Below, in pieces: positions 52,587-59,985 of a DNA stretch of 64,000 bases (the stretch's first letter is position 1; every line of letters begins with the position of its first letter). The notes beneath the pieces were generated by a model, which worked only from the letters and a program-made list of their open reading frames with translations, was not told the DNA's origin and searched no databases. This DNA is from Klebsiella sp. WP3-W18-ESBL-02 (GTDB taxonomy: Bacteria; Pseudomonadota; Gammaproteobacteria; Enterobacterales; Enterobacteriaceae): contig NZ_AP021972.1 in the NCBI RefSeq assembly GCF_014168815.1, forward strand, positions 3,968,001 to 4,032,000, read 5' to 3'. A program made the position numbers and the translations under genes.

Positions 52587-52904
52587 ATGAGCAAAATCAC
52601 ATGGGGTCTGCAGCGTGATATCACGCCACGTCTGGGAGCCCGTCTGGTGCAGGAAGGCAACCGACTGCATTATCTGGCTGACCGGGCCAGCATGACCGGC
52701 AAGTTCAGTGACATCGAATACCGGAAGCTGGATGAAACATTCCCGCACTTTATCCGCCAGATGGAATCGATGCTGACCACTGGTGAACTCAGCACCCACC
52801 ATGCCCACTGCGTTACCCTGTACCACAACGATTTAACCTGCGAAGCCGACACCCTTGGCAGTTGCGGCTACGTATACATCGCCATTTACCCCACTCAGCG
52901 TTAA
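52587..52904 (+). CDS. yfjZ: YfjZ/CbeA-family antitoxin
   Basis: 105 residues: WGLQRDITPRLGARLVQEGN, RLHYLADRASMTGKFSDIEY, HCVTLYHNDLTCEADTLGSC. This is the CbeA/YfjZ/YafW family, type IV antitoxins that stabilise MreB and FtsZ filaments and oppose the CbtA-family toxin. AAAGAGG lies before the ATG. The partner follows after 20 bp. Confidence 0.93.
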   Translation: MSKITWGLQRDITPRLGARLVQEGNRLHYLADRASMTGKFSDIEYRKLDETFPHFIRQMESMLTTGELSTHHAHCVTLYHNDLTCEADTLGSCGYVYIAIYPTQR

Positions 52905-52924
52905 TTACCTTCACGAGAGCAAAC

Positions 52925-53266
52925 ATGAAAACTTTACCTGCAACAACTCAGCGGGCGGTGAAGCCCTGCCTGTCACCCGTGGCTGTCTGGCAAATGTTAC
53001 TGACACGTCTGCTGGAACAGCACTATGGTCTGACAATAAACGACACGCCATTCTGCAATGAGGCTGTGATTAAGGAACACATCGATGCCGGTATCACCCT
53101 AGCCGATGCCGTGAATTTTCTGGTAGAAAAATACGAGCTGGTTCGTATAGACAGGAAGGGATTTAGCTGGCAGGAACAATCTCCTTATCTCCGGGCTGTA
53201 GACATTCTGCGAGCGCGGCAGGCAACTGGCTTGTTGCGGCAAAGCCGTAACAACGTAGTACGATGA
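52925..53266 (+). CDS. ypjF: YpjF/CbtA-family toxin
   Basis: 113 residues: CLSPVAVWQMLLTRLLEQHY, GLTINDTPFCNEAVIKEHID, AVNFLVEKYELVRIDRKGFS. CbtA-family toxins inhibit MreB and FtsZ polymerisation. The start at 52925 is chosen because the upstream part of the frame lies inside yfjZ. The C-terminus (LRQSRNNVVR) is complete, so the pair should be active and could stabilise the island. Confidence 0.93.
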   Translation: MKTLPATTQRAVKPCLSPVAVWQMLLTRLLEQHYGLTINDTPFCNEAVIKEHIDAGITLADAVNFLVEKYELVRIDRKGFSWQEQSPYLRAVDILRARQATGLLRQSRNNVVR

Positions 53267-53329
53267 ACATTGCGTACAACCTTCCCGATTTACATTTCTG
53301 AACTTCCTCCCTTGTTTACCTATTGCGTA

Positions 53330-53367
53330 ATGCGCCTGCTACTACCCGGCGGGCGCGTTATCTTTTT
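53330..53367 (+). terminator. Probable terminator of the antirestriction/TA operon
   Basis: TGCGCC...GGCGCG arms form an imperfect GC-rich hairpin followed by TTATCTTTTT, about 65 bp after the toxin stop. Confidence 0.5.
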
Positions 53368-53381
53368 ACGGACAAACAATC

Positions 53382-53480
53382 ATGCAACCAGAAGTTGAAG
53401 TATTAACCGATCATAATGAGCTAATTTGTTCGAGCTTTATTGAACACATTGCCAACACATTAAATTTAGGAGTGGTGTAG
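53382..53480 (+). CDS. Possible 32-residue small ORF
   Basis: ATG to TAG, beginning MQPEVEVLTDHNELI. It follows the position where related islands carry a small gene after cbtA. There is no convincing ribosome site and the length is minimal; more likely a 5' remnant of such a gene. The surrounding 53267-53566 shows nothing else. Confidence 0.25.
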   Translation: MQPEVEVLTDHNELICSSFIEHIANTLNLGVV

Positions 53481-53566
53481 ACATGGACAACTAAACCTGC
53501 AGCCACGGATGTATAGTGAGCGAAGCCCTATCAGGCCTTTTTGGTCAGTAGATAAGATTGATCTTC

Positions 53567-53599
53567 GTTGATAGAATTTACTTACACCAGCTGTTACAT
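53567..53599. promoter_or_regulatory. Candidate integrase arm-type site, right end
   Basis: GTTGAT at 53567-53572 and a 23-bp motif (TTTACTTACACCAGC then GTTACAT) at 53577-53599, with 21 of 23 bases as at 4906-4928 in the same orientation. It lies 57 bp inside the right att repeat. Confidence 0.5.
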
Positions 53600-53655
53600 G
53601 AAAATAATTTTTTGGTGGGAGAATGATAAGATCTTACGTAAGAATTTGATTTTAA

Positions 53656-53701
53656 TGGTGCCGATAATAGGAGTCGAACCTACGACCTTCGCATTACGAA
53701 T
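53656..53701. repeat. Attachment site: 46-bp thrW 3' end, right copy
   Basis: Identical over 46 bp to 4734-4779 and in the same orientation. After it the sequence departs at once from tRNA-Thr, so this too is only a 3' remnant. The 5' tRNA part expected at the end of the array must lie to the right of the window. Confidence 0.93.
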
Positions 53702-53881
53702 TAGTAGAATTACATTTAACTAACTGTTTTACATGTACATTATCGCATTCACATTGCTCAACTTAATGGCACATGATGTAAGAAATAGAATGACGTTTCA
53801 CCATGTGTGACACAAAAATGGCACACCCTATAAAGCATCCACAGCACGTATTTCGGCAGCACGCACTGTGGAAATACTGCA

Positions 53882-54433
53882 TTACCCTAACACTGGGAAT
53901 TTTTTGTACAGCGTCGATACACCAACATCGAACGTCTTAGCGATCTGCTGTCGTGATTCACCAGCGGAGATCCGAGATCCTATCTCCCGCCACTGCTCAT
54001 CAGTAAATTTCGGGCGGCGCCCGCCTACCCTTCCCTTCGCCCGCGCAACGGCTAACCCGGCCAGCGTACGCTCGCTGTTCAGGTCGGATTCGTACTGCGC
54101 TGCTGACAGGATATTGCGGAAATTGTAGCGACCACTGGCGGTGCGCAGGTCCACACCATCCGTAATGCTACGGAAATTCACGCCGTTTTCCTGTAGCTGC
54201 TGGAACATCAACAACGCATGCAGGACATTGCGACCAATCCTGTCCAGCTTCCAGACCACCAGTTCATCCCCCGGCTGCATAGTGGCGATCAGCCGTTTTA
54301 GAACCGGCCGATTCGATTTCCTCCCGCTGGCATGCTCTTCAAAAATTTTCTCACAACCCGCTGACTTGAGCGCCGTTAGTTGCAATTCAGTGTCCTGGTG
54401 GTTTGTTGATACTCGGGCATAACCGTAAATCAT
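53882..54433 (-). CDS. Serine recombinase, Pin/Gin-type DNA invertase
   Basis: 183 residues: catalytic Ser9 in YGYARVST, the resolvase core (LVVWKLDRIGRNVLHALLMF, FRSITDGVDLRTASGR), long helix E, and C-terminal HTH (ESRQQIAKTFDVGVSTLYKK). Such enzymes flip tail-fibre segments in Mu-like phages. No inverted pair of fibre ends was found in the window, so its target is uncertain. Its ribosome site lies inside a perfect hairpin at 54439-54465. Confidence 0.93.
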   Translation of the reverse strand: MIYGYARVSTNHQDTELQLTALKSAGCEKIFEEHASGRKSNRPVLKRLIATMQPGDELVVWKLDRIGRNVLHALLMFQQLQENGVNFRSITDGVDLRTASGRYNFRNILSAAQYESDLNSERTLAGLAVARAKGRVGGRRPKFTDEQWREIGSRISAGESRQQIAKTFDVGVSTLYKKFPVLG

Positions 54434-54438
54434 GAGTG

Positions 54439-54465
54439 CTTCTCCTGTTGTAAAAACAGGAGAAG
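54439..54465 (-). promoter_or_regulatory. Perfect hairpin covering the invertase ribosome site
   Basis: CTTCTCCTGTT, 5-base loop, AACAGGAGAAG, 5 bp before the invertase ATG at 54433. On the minus-strand mRNA the 3' arm contains AGGAGAA, the Shine-Dalgarno sequence, so the stem would hide it. Suggests translational restraint of the invertase, or an operator for the protein itself. Confidence 0.6.
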
Positions 54466-54562
54466 AGGCGAAATATCACCTGATTCAGAAAAATATTTGA
54501 AAGGTTCAATTTCGAGAAACAGTAACCGGCATCATCGGCGCATCGAGAAATGCGAGAATGAT

Positions 54563-54590
54563 GCGCGTTATATTGAATTTTATAACGCGC
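54563..54590. terminator. Hairpin after the tail operon
   Basis: GCGCGTTATA, 8-base loop, TATAACGCGC between the fibre chaperone gene and the invertase. The stem is perfect over 10 bp but has no T run. Confidence 0.4.
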
Positions 54591-54654
54591 AAACTGAGAT
54601 TATGCAGCAAATATTGCCAGCGCCAGCGATATAAGAAACATACTAACTGGCCTG

Positions 54655-55056
54655 TTAAGCCGGAATAGCTGGCCAGTTGATATCAGGTGCGGTGCTGGCA
54701 TCTATTGCTGCCACCGCGTCTATATAGTCCATCCATCCGTTAAGGCTGGATGACTCAGCATTCGTAAGCTTGCGACCCATCAAAAGCTTGGTTTGCCAGA
54801 CAATAATCCGGTTGGTCGCCGTATCGATACGGGCGAGCTTTTCTGATTCAACCTCTGCGACTAATTCATCGTGAGATTTTACAGGCTCGGGAATATCCGG
54901 CGCAGTCAAATTGCCATCAGCATATAACCAGCCAATCCCGACACCATTAGCAGCCGGTATTGCTATGCCATTATCAGGCGACCATTCTGACTCGCCATCC
55001 CATAAGACGACATTTACAACGGTATTATTTTTTATTACTGCGTATGTTTTGCTCAT
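54655..55056 (-). CDS. Tail fibre assembly protein (Tfa family)
   Basis: 133 residues: MSKTYAVIKNNTVVNVVLWD, then VGIGWLYADGNLTAPDIPEP, and the C-terminal half IVWQTKLLMGRKLTNAESSS, LNGWMDYIDAV, ending WPAIPA. This is the caudovirus tail-fibre chaperone type. The start at 55056 is preferred to 55071 because it has GGTGA before it and matches family N-termini. It slightly precedes the end of the fibre gene. Confidence 0.85.
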   Translation of the reverse strand: MSKTYAVIKNNTVVNVVLWDGESEWSPDNGIAIPAANGVGIGWLYADGNLTAPDIPEPVKSHDELVAEVESEKLARIDTATNRIIVWQTKLLMGRKLTNAESSSLNGWMDYIDAVAAIDASTAPDINWPAIPA

Positions 55057-55060
55057 CACA

Positions 55061-56152
55061 TCACCACTCAATAATCACCAGACCGGGCGTGCCTGCGCCG
55101 CCTGCGCCGCCATTTCCACTCGCAGCTGTATATGACCCGCCTCCAGCCCCGCCACCGGAACCATAACAACTCGCTGGTTTTCCATCTATACCACCGTCCC
55201 GACCACCGCGACCAGGAGTTCCAGCGCCACCAAAGATACTATTACCCCCTGCGCCGCCATCACCCGAAGCATTGCCCGCGGTTGAATCAGAACCATATCC
55301 GCCGTCAGGATACCCGACGCCACCCGGAGATCCTCCGGCATTACCAGATATCCGATTTATGCCGCCCTTTCCTCCTTTCCCACCTGCCAGTGTTAAGAGG
55401 TTTCCAACGACAGTATTACCGCCATCACCGCCGTTTCCGCCATCACCGCCCGTCGAGCTTTTAGTGCCAGGAGTACCGGCTGCGCCGATTGTTACGGAAA
55501 TAACCATACCTGGCGTAACCGCGAATTTTTTTCTGATGACTGACTGACCGGCCCCTCCACCTCCACCGCCCGAGCCAACAAAGCCACTACCCGCAGCCCC
55601 AGCACCCGCGCCACCGCCACCGCCAGCGGCGCAGCCTGATATATAAATTTCTGTTACCCAGTCGGGAACAGTGACAGTCTGGGACGAAGTGACAACGGCA
55701 AAGCGCGAATCGTTTAAACCAAGGTATGTGAGAATGTCAGCAATAGTACCTTTCCCGATAATATCTCGACCGACAGAAGTTAAATCAGTCTGCGATGCGG
55801 TATCAGTTCCAGTGAAATACGGGAGTTTATTTGCACCGGTTGTGAGCCCTGCCAATGCCGTCAGCGTGGCGTCAAGCGCCTGGAAATCCTTACCGAACGC
55901 GGCGGACATTTTGGCGATAAACCCGTTCAGGTCACCATCATCAAGTACATCCAGACCGCTTTTGTTGGCGGTGTACTGCGCCAGCGCTGCAGCTATAAAG
56001 CTGGCCTGTCGAATGGCTTTGTTTACCTGAGCACTGGAAGCTTTGCCAGCCGTGAAGCCAGAAAGCAGAGCCGGAAGCGATTCCCAGTCAGCCTGGGCCG
56101 TCACGTTAGCATTTGCCGCTGTCGCGAACGGTTTAAAGTTGTTTGTTGCCAT
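55061..56152 (-). CDS. Tail fibre with glycine-rich C-terminus
   Basis: 363 residues. The N-terminal about 150 residues resemble tail-attachment parts of Mu/SfV-like fibres (MATNNFKPFATAANANVTAQ, LTALAGLTTGANKLPYFTGT). From about 185 to the end the chain is very Gly-rich (SGCAAGGGGGAGAGAAGSG, GNGGAGGAGTPGLVIIEW), like the polyglycine-II receptor-binding tips of T-even gp38-type adhesins. The ATG at 56152 overlaps the upstream stop. The host receptor should be read by this domain. Confidence 0.85.
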   Translation of the reverse strand: MATNNFKPFATAANANVTAQADWESLPALLSGFTAGKASSAQVNKAIRQASFIAAALAQYTANKSGLDVLDDGDLNGFIAKMSAAFGKDFQALDATLTALAGLTTGANKLPYFTGTDTASQTDLTSVGRDIIGKGTIADILTYLGLNDSRFAVVTSSQTVTVPDWVTEIYISGCAAGGGGGAGAGAAGSGFVGSGGGGGGAGQSVIRKKFAVTPGMVISVTIGAAGTPGTKSSTGGDGGNGGDGGNTVVGNLLTLAGGKGGKGGINRISGNAGGSPGGVGYPDGGYGSDSTAGNASGDGGAGGNSIFGGAGTPGRGGRDGGIDGKPASCYGSGGGAGGGSYTAASGNGGAGGAGTPGLVIIEW

Positions 56153-56832
56153 TAGAGTATTGTCCCCCATGCTCCAACATCGAACCCACCGATGTATTCG
56201 TTATCCATATCAAACCCAAAGAATTTAGAGCCCTCGGATGGTGCTTCTACCGAAGGCGTTTCAACATCACCGCCCCATACGCCGGCGGCTTTAACGGTGA
56301 GATAGCCCTGTTTGATAGCGGCAATCAGTTCAAGAGACACATCAGAAATATCAGTCTCGGGGAATGCCCAGACCGATATCGTCATGTCCTGGTTGTCGAC
56401 AATTTGCATCCTGAGGCCTGAGCCAGCAGTCGCAGCGTCAAGGATGGGAGGCAGAGAATCGTTCCGGCCGTCCCAGTTGTTGATAGCGATTTTCGCTTTC
56501 AGAATGATGCGGTACGTCTCATCACTCAGCGTCTTATAGCCAGAATCAGGATCATATGGCCCCTGCCAGATGCCCTGGTCATATCCAAGCCCGTCAGTGT
56601 CCCAGCTGAAATAAACTCCGCTAATTGGCTGGCTGACTATGCGACTGCGTCCGATCCACAGACCGAGGATGTCGAGCTGTACACCGACAGCAGTATCAAT
56701 ATCGAAGGCTGTTATAAGCCCTGACATAGTGCTGGACACATCAATCAGCGGGCGGGTGCTCAGATCTATATGGTCAAAAAAGAGTGGCTTGGTAGCGTGG
56801 TAGTTAGTGATCAGTTCGGTGTATTTGCTCAT
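56152..56832 (-). CDS. Tail tip/baseplate protein, YmfQ/DUF2313 family
   Basis: 226 residues: DVSSTMSGLITAFDIDTAVG, VQLDILGLWIGRSR, GYKTLSDETYRIILKAKIAI and NNWDGRNDSLPPILDA. The YmfQ-type family follows baseplate protein J in Mu and SfV. It overlaps both neighbours by 1-4 bp. Confidence 0.85.
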   Translation of the reverse strand: MSKYTELITNYHATKPLFFDHIDLSTRPLIDVSSTMSGLITAFDIDTAVGVQLDILGLWIGRSRIVSQPISGVYFSWDTDGLGYDQGIWQGPYDPDSGYKTLSDETYRIILKAKIAINNWDGRNDSLPPILDAATAGSGLRMQIVDNQDMTISVWAFPETDISDVSLELIAAIKQGYLTVKAAGVWGGDVETPSVEAPSEGSKFFGFDMDNEYIGGFDVGAWGTIL

Positions 56833-58028
56833 GAGGTCACCGTGATACTGATATTCGCGGTGCTACAGGACGCAGAAGCATCATAGGCAATATCAATGTT
56901 TGATGCCGATACGCTGCCAGACGACTTACCGATCAGCAGGTCGGTAATATCGTAATAGCGGGCATTCCCGCCGCTCACAACGCCGAGGTTTGCCGGGGAA
57001 TAAATACGGCTCAGCAGAACGTCGTCGCCAATTGTTAGGCCATTTATATAATCGGCAACAGCCTGTTTAATCTGCTCGCCGATTTGAGAGGTATAGCCGG
57101 TAAAAACTTTCAGGGTAATGGCTACGAAAATTGGCACATCGGTAGAGCGCGAAAAACTGATGACGTGTGGATTACCGTAAGTATCCGGCACCGTGACAGA
57201 AGTTTTACCGTAAGTTGCGGTTCCCTGCCCTTTATTCCCCCGGATTGTTTGGGCTATCTCGGTAACATCCCCTCCATCGACGATGGCGGAAATAGAGTGT
57301 GGCGGCAGCCCGTTGCTGTCGGTTGCCCCAGTGTCGTTCTCATATAGTTTGTGACGTGTCACGCCAGCAACATTAGCGATAGCACCGTCGACACCTTCAA
57401 ACGGTGTGATCGATGGTAGCGCGACGCTTTGCCCCTGCCGAATGCGCAGCTCTGCGTCGGTTTCGGCTGGTGAACCGACAGTAGCCGCAACTGGATTGGT
57501 TACCGACACCCAACCTCGGGTCGGGGTGTTGATAGTGGTAATAGTCCCGGCCAGCGCCGCAACCGAACCGCTATTCGCACATGTGGCCGTCACCAGCACA
57601 GTACCATCAACGCCGATCGCCACACTCGCTGGAAAATTCCAGATAATGCCGTTTTTATCCCGTGCGGAGCCATTCGTGATAGTCGTGCCTGCCGTACCGG
57701 TTAACAGAAGGTCAGCAGTAGAGTTTGTCGCTACTTTTCGCGTGATCCCGTTAATTTTCACATTGCTGCTAAGCGCTGCGGCCTGCGCTGTCATCGGTGA
57801 AAACGAGTTGTAAATCTCGATAGCGGTGTTGTTAGCGTCATGCACGGCAAGAGCCACCAGCGCGACCATCTGCCCGTCTTTGCTGTCTGGTTCGAGGTAG
57901 GCATCACTACCGTAAATCTGCCTGAAATAGCTGGTCAGTGTATCTAGGATTGTCTGGTAATCAGGCGCACTAATCCCCTGGGCGGTTACCGTTGCCGATA
58001 GCCCCAGCGTGTCGAGGTTCAAAGCCAT
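56829..58028 (-). CDS. Baseplate protein J-like
   Basis: 399 residues: TVTAQGISAPDYQTILDTLT, SYFRQIYGSDAYLEPDSKDG, then SPAETDAELRIRQGQSVALP typical of the J/gp47 (Mu) family, with a middle VTRHKLYENDT strand. It forms the baseplate periphery. Start overlaps nothing upstream; it abuts gp46 by 1 bp. Confidence 0.92.
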   Translation of the reverse strand: MALNLDTLGLSATVTAQGISAPDYQTILDTLTSYFRQIYGSDAYLEPDSKDGQMVALVALAVHDANNTAIEIYNSFSPMTAQAAALSSNVKINGITRKVATNSTADLLLTGTAGTTITNGSARDKNGIIWNFPASVAIGVDGTVLVTATCANSGSVAALAGTITTINTPTRGWVSVTNPVAATVGSPAETDAELRIRQGQSVALPSITPFEGVDGAIANVAGVTRHKLYENDTGATDSNGLPPHSISAIVDGGDVTEIAQTIRGNKGQGTATYGKTSVTVPDTYGNPHVISFSRSTDVPIFVAITLKVFTGYTSQIGEQIKQAVADYINGLTIGDDVLLSRIYSPANLGVVSGGNARYYDITDLLIGKSSGSVSASNIDIAYDASASCSTANISITVTS

Positions 58029-58382
58029 TTATGCCTCGCTTGTTACAGTCGTCTGGCCGTAGATTGTGTCAATGGAGGAAGTGAAGGTGACGCGACGGCT
58101 GGTGCCGTCATAATTGGTATCGAAGGAAAGAATCGACAGAACGCCCGGCGTGTCCTGTATACGTTCGCGTATAGCCAGGATGTAGACGTCTGATCTCTGT
58201 TTCCCAAGCACTGACTGAACATACGGCGTGCCTTCCGTCAGATCGAGAAACCACTGACCGCGCCACAGTTCGAAACGGGTTTTCACGGCCTGGGCGACAC
58301 ATTCCGTACTGTCGATAAGGAAGGTGTCGTCACCCTGCCCGAAAGTGTAATCGCCGTCAGCATCTTCGCGACGGTATCGCAT
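58029..58382 (-). CDS. Baseplate protein, Mu gp46 (W-like) family
   Basis: 117 residues: FLIDSTECVAQAVKTRFELW, RGQWFLDLTEGTPYVQSVLG, IRERIQDTPGVLSI. Characteristic gp46/W signature WFLDLTEGTPY. It lies between the V-like and J-like genes as in Mu. Confidence 0.92.
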   Translation of the reverse strand: MRYRREDADGDYTFGQGDDTFLIDSTECVAQAVKTRFELWRGQWFLDLTEGTPYVQSVLGKQRSDVYILAIRERIQDTPGVLSILSFDTNYDGTSRRVTFTSSIDTIYGQTTVTSEA

Positions 58383-58385
58383 AGA

Positions 58386-59024
58386 TTAACCTCCCAGCGG
58401 CTTAGTATTGCTTCCGCCGCTCTCAACGCCGCCATGGGTATGCTTATCCACGATAGAACCGTCCACCAGCTGCAAGCGACCGTCAGGCAGGATTTTGAGC
58501 CCGTTAAGGTTAAATCCGCCCGGTGCAGTGCCATTTATTGCCCCGGTGGATGGGTTAAGGCTTAACTTTGTGCCGCCGTCATCGCTGCGCAGCTCTACCG
58601 AACTGGTACTGATACCGCTGATTTTCTGTGCTTGCGACTGCGGGCCAACAATGGCGAACGCATCAGACAAGTCATGCTGGCGCGGGTCGACTGTCTCCTG
58701 AACGCCGCCGCTCTGCCACCAAAAATCGATGCAACGGTCGGCAAAGATCAGCAGGCACTCGTCGCCTTCTTTAACCGGAAAGGTTAGCGTGCATCCGCCG
58801 CCGCGCGGGAAGACGACCGGCACATCCACCAGCGGTTTTAATTCGGTGGAGCCATCGCCAACAATACCGCGAAGCGCCACCTCTACGGTGCAGGTAACAG
58901 TATCAGGATCGAACGACTGAATGATGCCCGGCATCGCTACGCGCATCTGAGTAGACACCGAATCGGCAATGGCCTGCGCGGTCTGCTGCTCGCCGCCGAT
59001 TTGTGATTGAGTTGGAATCGGCAT
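58386..59024 (-). CDS. Baseplate spike protein, gp45/gpV-like
   Basis: 212 residues: MRVAMPGIIQSFDPDTVTCT, VPVVFPRGGGCTLTFPVKEG, DECLLIFADRCIDFWWQSGG are the OB-fold of Gp138/gp45-type spikes. The C-terminal end (DGSIVDKHTHGGVESGGSNT) has the HxH iron-binding tip found in piercing spikes. The start at 59024 is taken for GGAG 5 bp upstream rather than 59069. Confidence 0.9.
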   Translation of the reverse strand: MPIPTQSQIGGEQQTAQAIADSVSTQMRVAMPGIIQSFDPDTVTCTVEVALRGIVGDGSTELKPLVDVPVVFPRGGGCTLTFPVKEGDECLLIFADRCIDFWWQSGGVQETVDPRQHDLSDAFAIVGPQSQAQKISGISTSSVELRSDDGGTKLSLNPSTGAINGTAPGGFNLNGLKILPDGRLQLVDGSIVDKHTHGGVESGGSNTKPLGG

Positions 59025-59035
59025 AAAAACTCCAT

Positions 59036-59060
59036 AAAAAAACCCGCTCAGCGGCGGGTT
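59036..59060 (-). terminator. Terminator directly upstream of the gp45-like gene
   Basis: On the minus strand AACCCGCC, loop, GGCGGGTT equivalents (AACCCGC/GCGGGTT) form a stem followed by seven T, which ends transcription of the small gene at 59101-59262. It runs straight into the gp45 ribosome site (TTTTTATGGAG), so read-through must be needed for the downstream baseplate genes, or they have another promoter. Confidence 0.65.
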
Positions 59061-59100
59061 ACTGATCAAATGTCAGGGTTTGAGGGCTGATTTGTCCGTG

Positions 59101-59262
59101 CTATTTATCTTCTTTGCAGCCCTGAATGTAGGTCTTGCTTAAAATCACCGTAACGTCGTGGTTTGTAGCGAGATACAGGCTGCCAAGGAAAAGCCGCAAG
59201 GCAATTTTTAGCTTCTCACGATAGGGGCCGGATACCTTTATGCCAAAATCAGAAACAACCAT
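59101..59262 (-). CDS. Unknown 53-residue phage protein
   Basis: MVVSDFGIKVSGPYREKLKI, then LRLFLGSLYLATNHDVTVIL. TGGAG lies 8 bp before the ATG at 59262 and a terminator follows. The start overlaps the divergent gene at 59240 by 23 bp. Not recognised. It is small, basic and soluble. Confidence 0.5.
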   Translation of the reverse strand: MVVSDFGIKVSGPYREKLKIALRLFLGSLYLATNHDVTVILSKTYIQGCKEDK

Positions 59263-59590
59263 AAAATTTACTCCAGCAATAGGCAAAGAATTGCTCTCCG
59301 TAATCCAGGATAACATACCTGAAAGTGACTATAAAATACGCAGGCGAATCAGAACTGCTGACTCAATTAATGCGGTTGGCACGCTCGTCGACATAACTAT
59401 CATCGTAGCCACGTCGTCACCAGCTTGTATAGCCATTGCATCCATCGCAAGAAAATGGATACAGACAAGATCATCCAAAAAAATAACAATGACCACAGAG
59501 AAAGGTAAAATCGAAGTAGAAAACCTGACGTCAAAAGAACTGATTGAAGTAATGGAGCAGTGCAAGAACATCAGCTTCAAAGAGGAATAA
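59240..59590 (+). CDS. Plus-strand insert gene with one membrane segment, EACC1-like
   Basis: 116 residues, opposite in strand to the tail operon. Order: N-terminal soluble part (FTPAIGKELLSVIQDNIPES), hydrophobic stretch (LVDITIIVATSSPACIAIAS), basic junction (RKWIQTRSSKKITMTTEKGK) and a beta/helix end (IEVENLTSKELIEVMEQC). This outline resembles EACC1 (effector-associated constant component) and related small conflict-system adaptors; identification is by pattern only. A terminator follows. AT-rich relative to tail genes, so it looks acquired. Confidence 0.5.
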   Translation: MPKSETTIKFTPAIGKELLSVIQDNIPESDYKIRRRIRTADSINAVGTLVDITIIVATSSPACIAIASIARKWIQTRSSKKITMTTEKGKIEVENLTSKELIEVMEQCKNISFKEE

Positions 59591-59597
59591 CTTGGCG

Positions 59598-59625
59598 AGC
59601 CGGTCAACCCGGCGCTTTTTCTTTA
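59598..59625 (+). terminator. Intrinsic terminator after the EACC1-like gene
   Basis: A GCCGG/CCGGC-type stem (GAGCCGGTCAACCCGGCGC) followed by TTTTTCTTT, 8 bp after the plus-strand stop. Confidence 0.6.
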
Positions 59626-59628
59626 TAC

Positions 59629-59973
59629 CTACTTCACCTTCACGCAGTCGTATGTTGCATACTGACGCGGCGCATTCATGCTGGCTTGCAGCCACTGGGC
59701 ATTGAGAATTATCTTGCCGTTTCGATTGATGTACTCAAGACCAACCCATCTTCCAGGCTGATCGGTAGCCATACGCCAATCCATCTTGATATTGTTATAA
59801 TCGCCTTTGTTTTTCAGGAAGGTGATTTTTTGCATTTCTGGCTTTGCGCCATTGATTCTGGCTAAGCCATCATCTGCCCAATGGATTTTAAAATCACCAC
59901 ATTGCTGATCCGCAAAAGCGGGTGCTGATATAAGCACCGCGAACACGGTAACAGTGCAAAGTAAATGTCTCAC
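59629..59973 (-). CDS. Exported small protein inserted in the tail region
   Basis: 114 residues with a signal peptide (HLLCTVTVFAVLISAPAFAD) and a mature domain with two Cys (QQCGDFKIHWADDG and YATYDCVKVK) that could form a disulfide. Export is not expected for tail parts, so this is likely a moron expressed by the lysogen. AT-rich. No family recognised. Confidence 0.65.
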   Translation of the reverse strand: MRHLLCTVTVFAVLISAPAFADQQCGDFKIHWADDGLARINGAKPEMQKITFLKNKGDYNNIKMDWRMATDQPGRWVGLEYINRNGKIILNAQWLQASMNAPRQYATYDCVKVK

Positions 59974-59985
59974 GGCCCCACCTCA

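Larger units (their letters stand above)
4734..53701. mobile_element. 49-kb integrative genomic island at thrW carrying sucrose and heat-resistance loci
   Basis: The segment is bounded by the 46-bp direct repeats of thrW and has its own tyrosine integrase 185 bp inside the left repeat. GTTGAT motifs and a 23-bp near-repeat occur near both ends, as expected for arm-type integrase sites. The cargo is the scr operon, the LHR, BetT/DUF2254, ArdB, RadC and a YfjZ/YpjF pair on a CP4-57-like backbone. Several IS elements and a group II intron have inserted. Mobility today is inferred and depends on the integrase and any excisionase, of which the AlpA-like protein at 6841 is a candidate. Confidence 0.85.

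Noticed and set aside
55132..55547. Pro/His/Arg-rich plus-strand ORFs over the fibre tip
   Set aside because: They are antisense to the glycine-rich repeat codons and owe their openness to that composition.
55061..55640. CRISPR-like short repeats
   Set aside because: The repeats are GGN codon runs inside the fibre reading frame without regular spacers.
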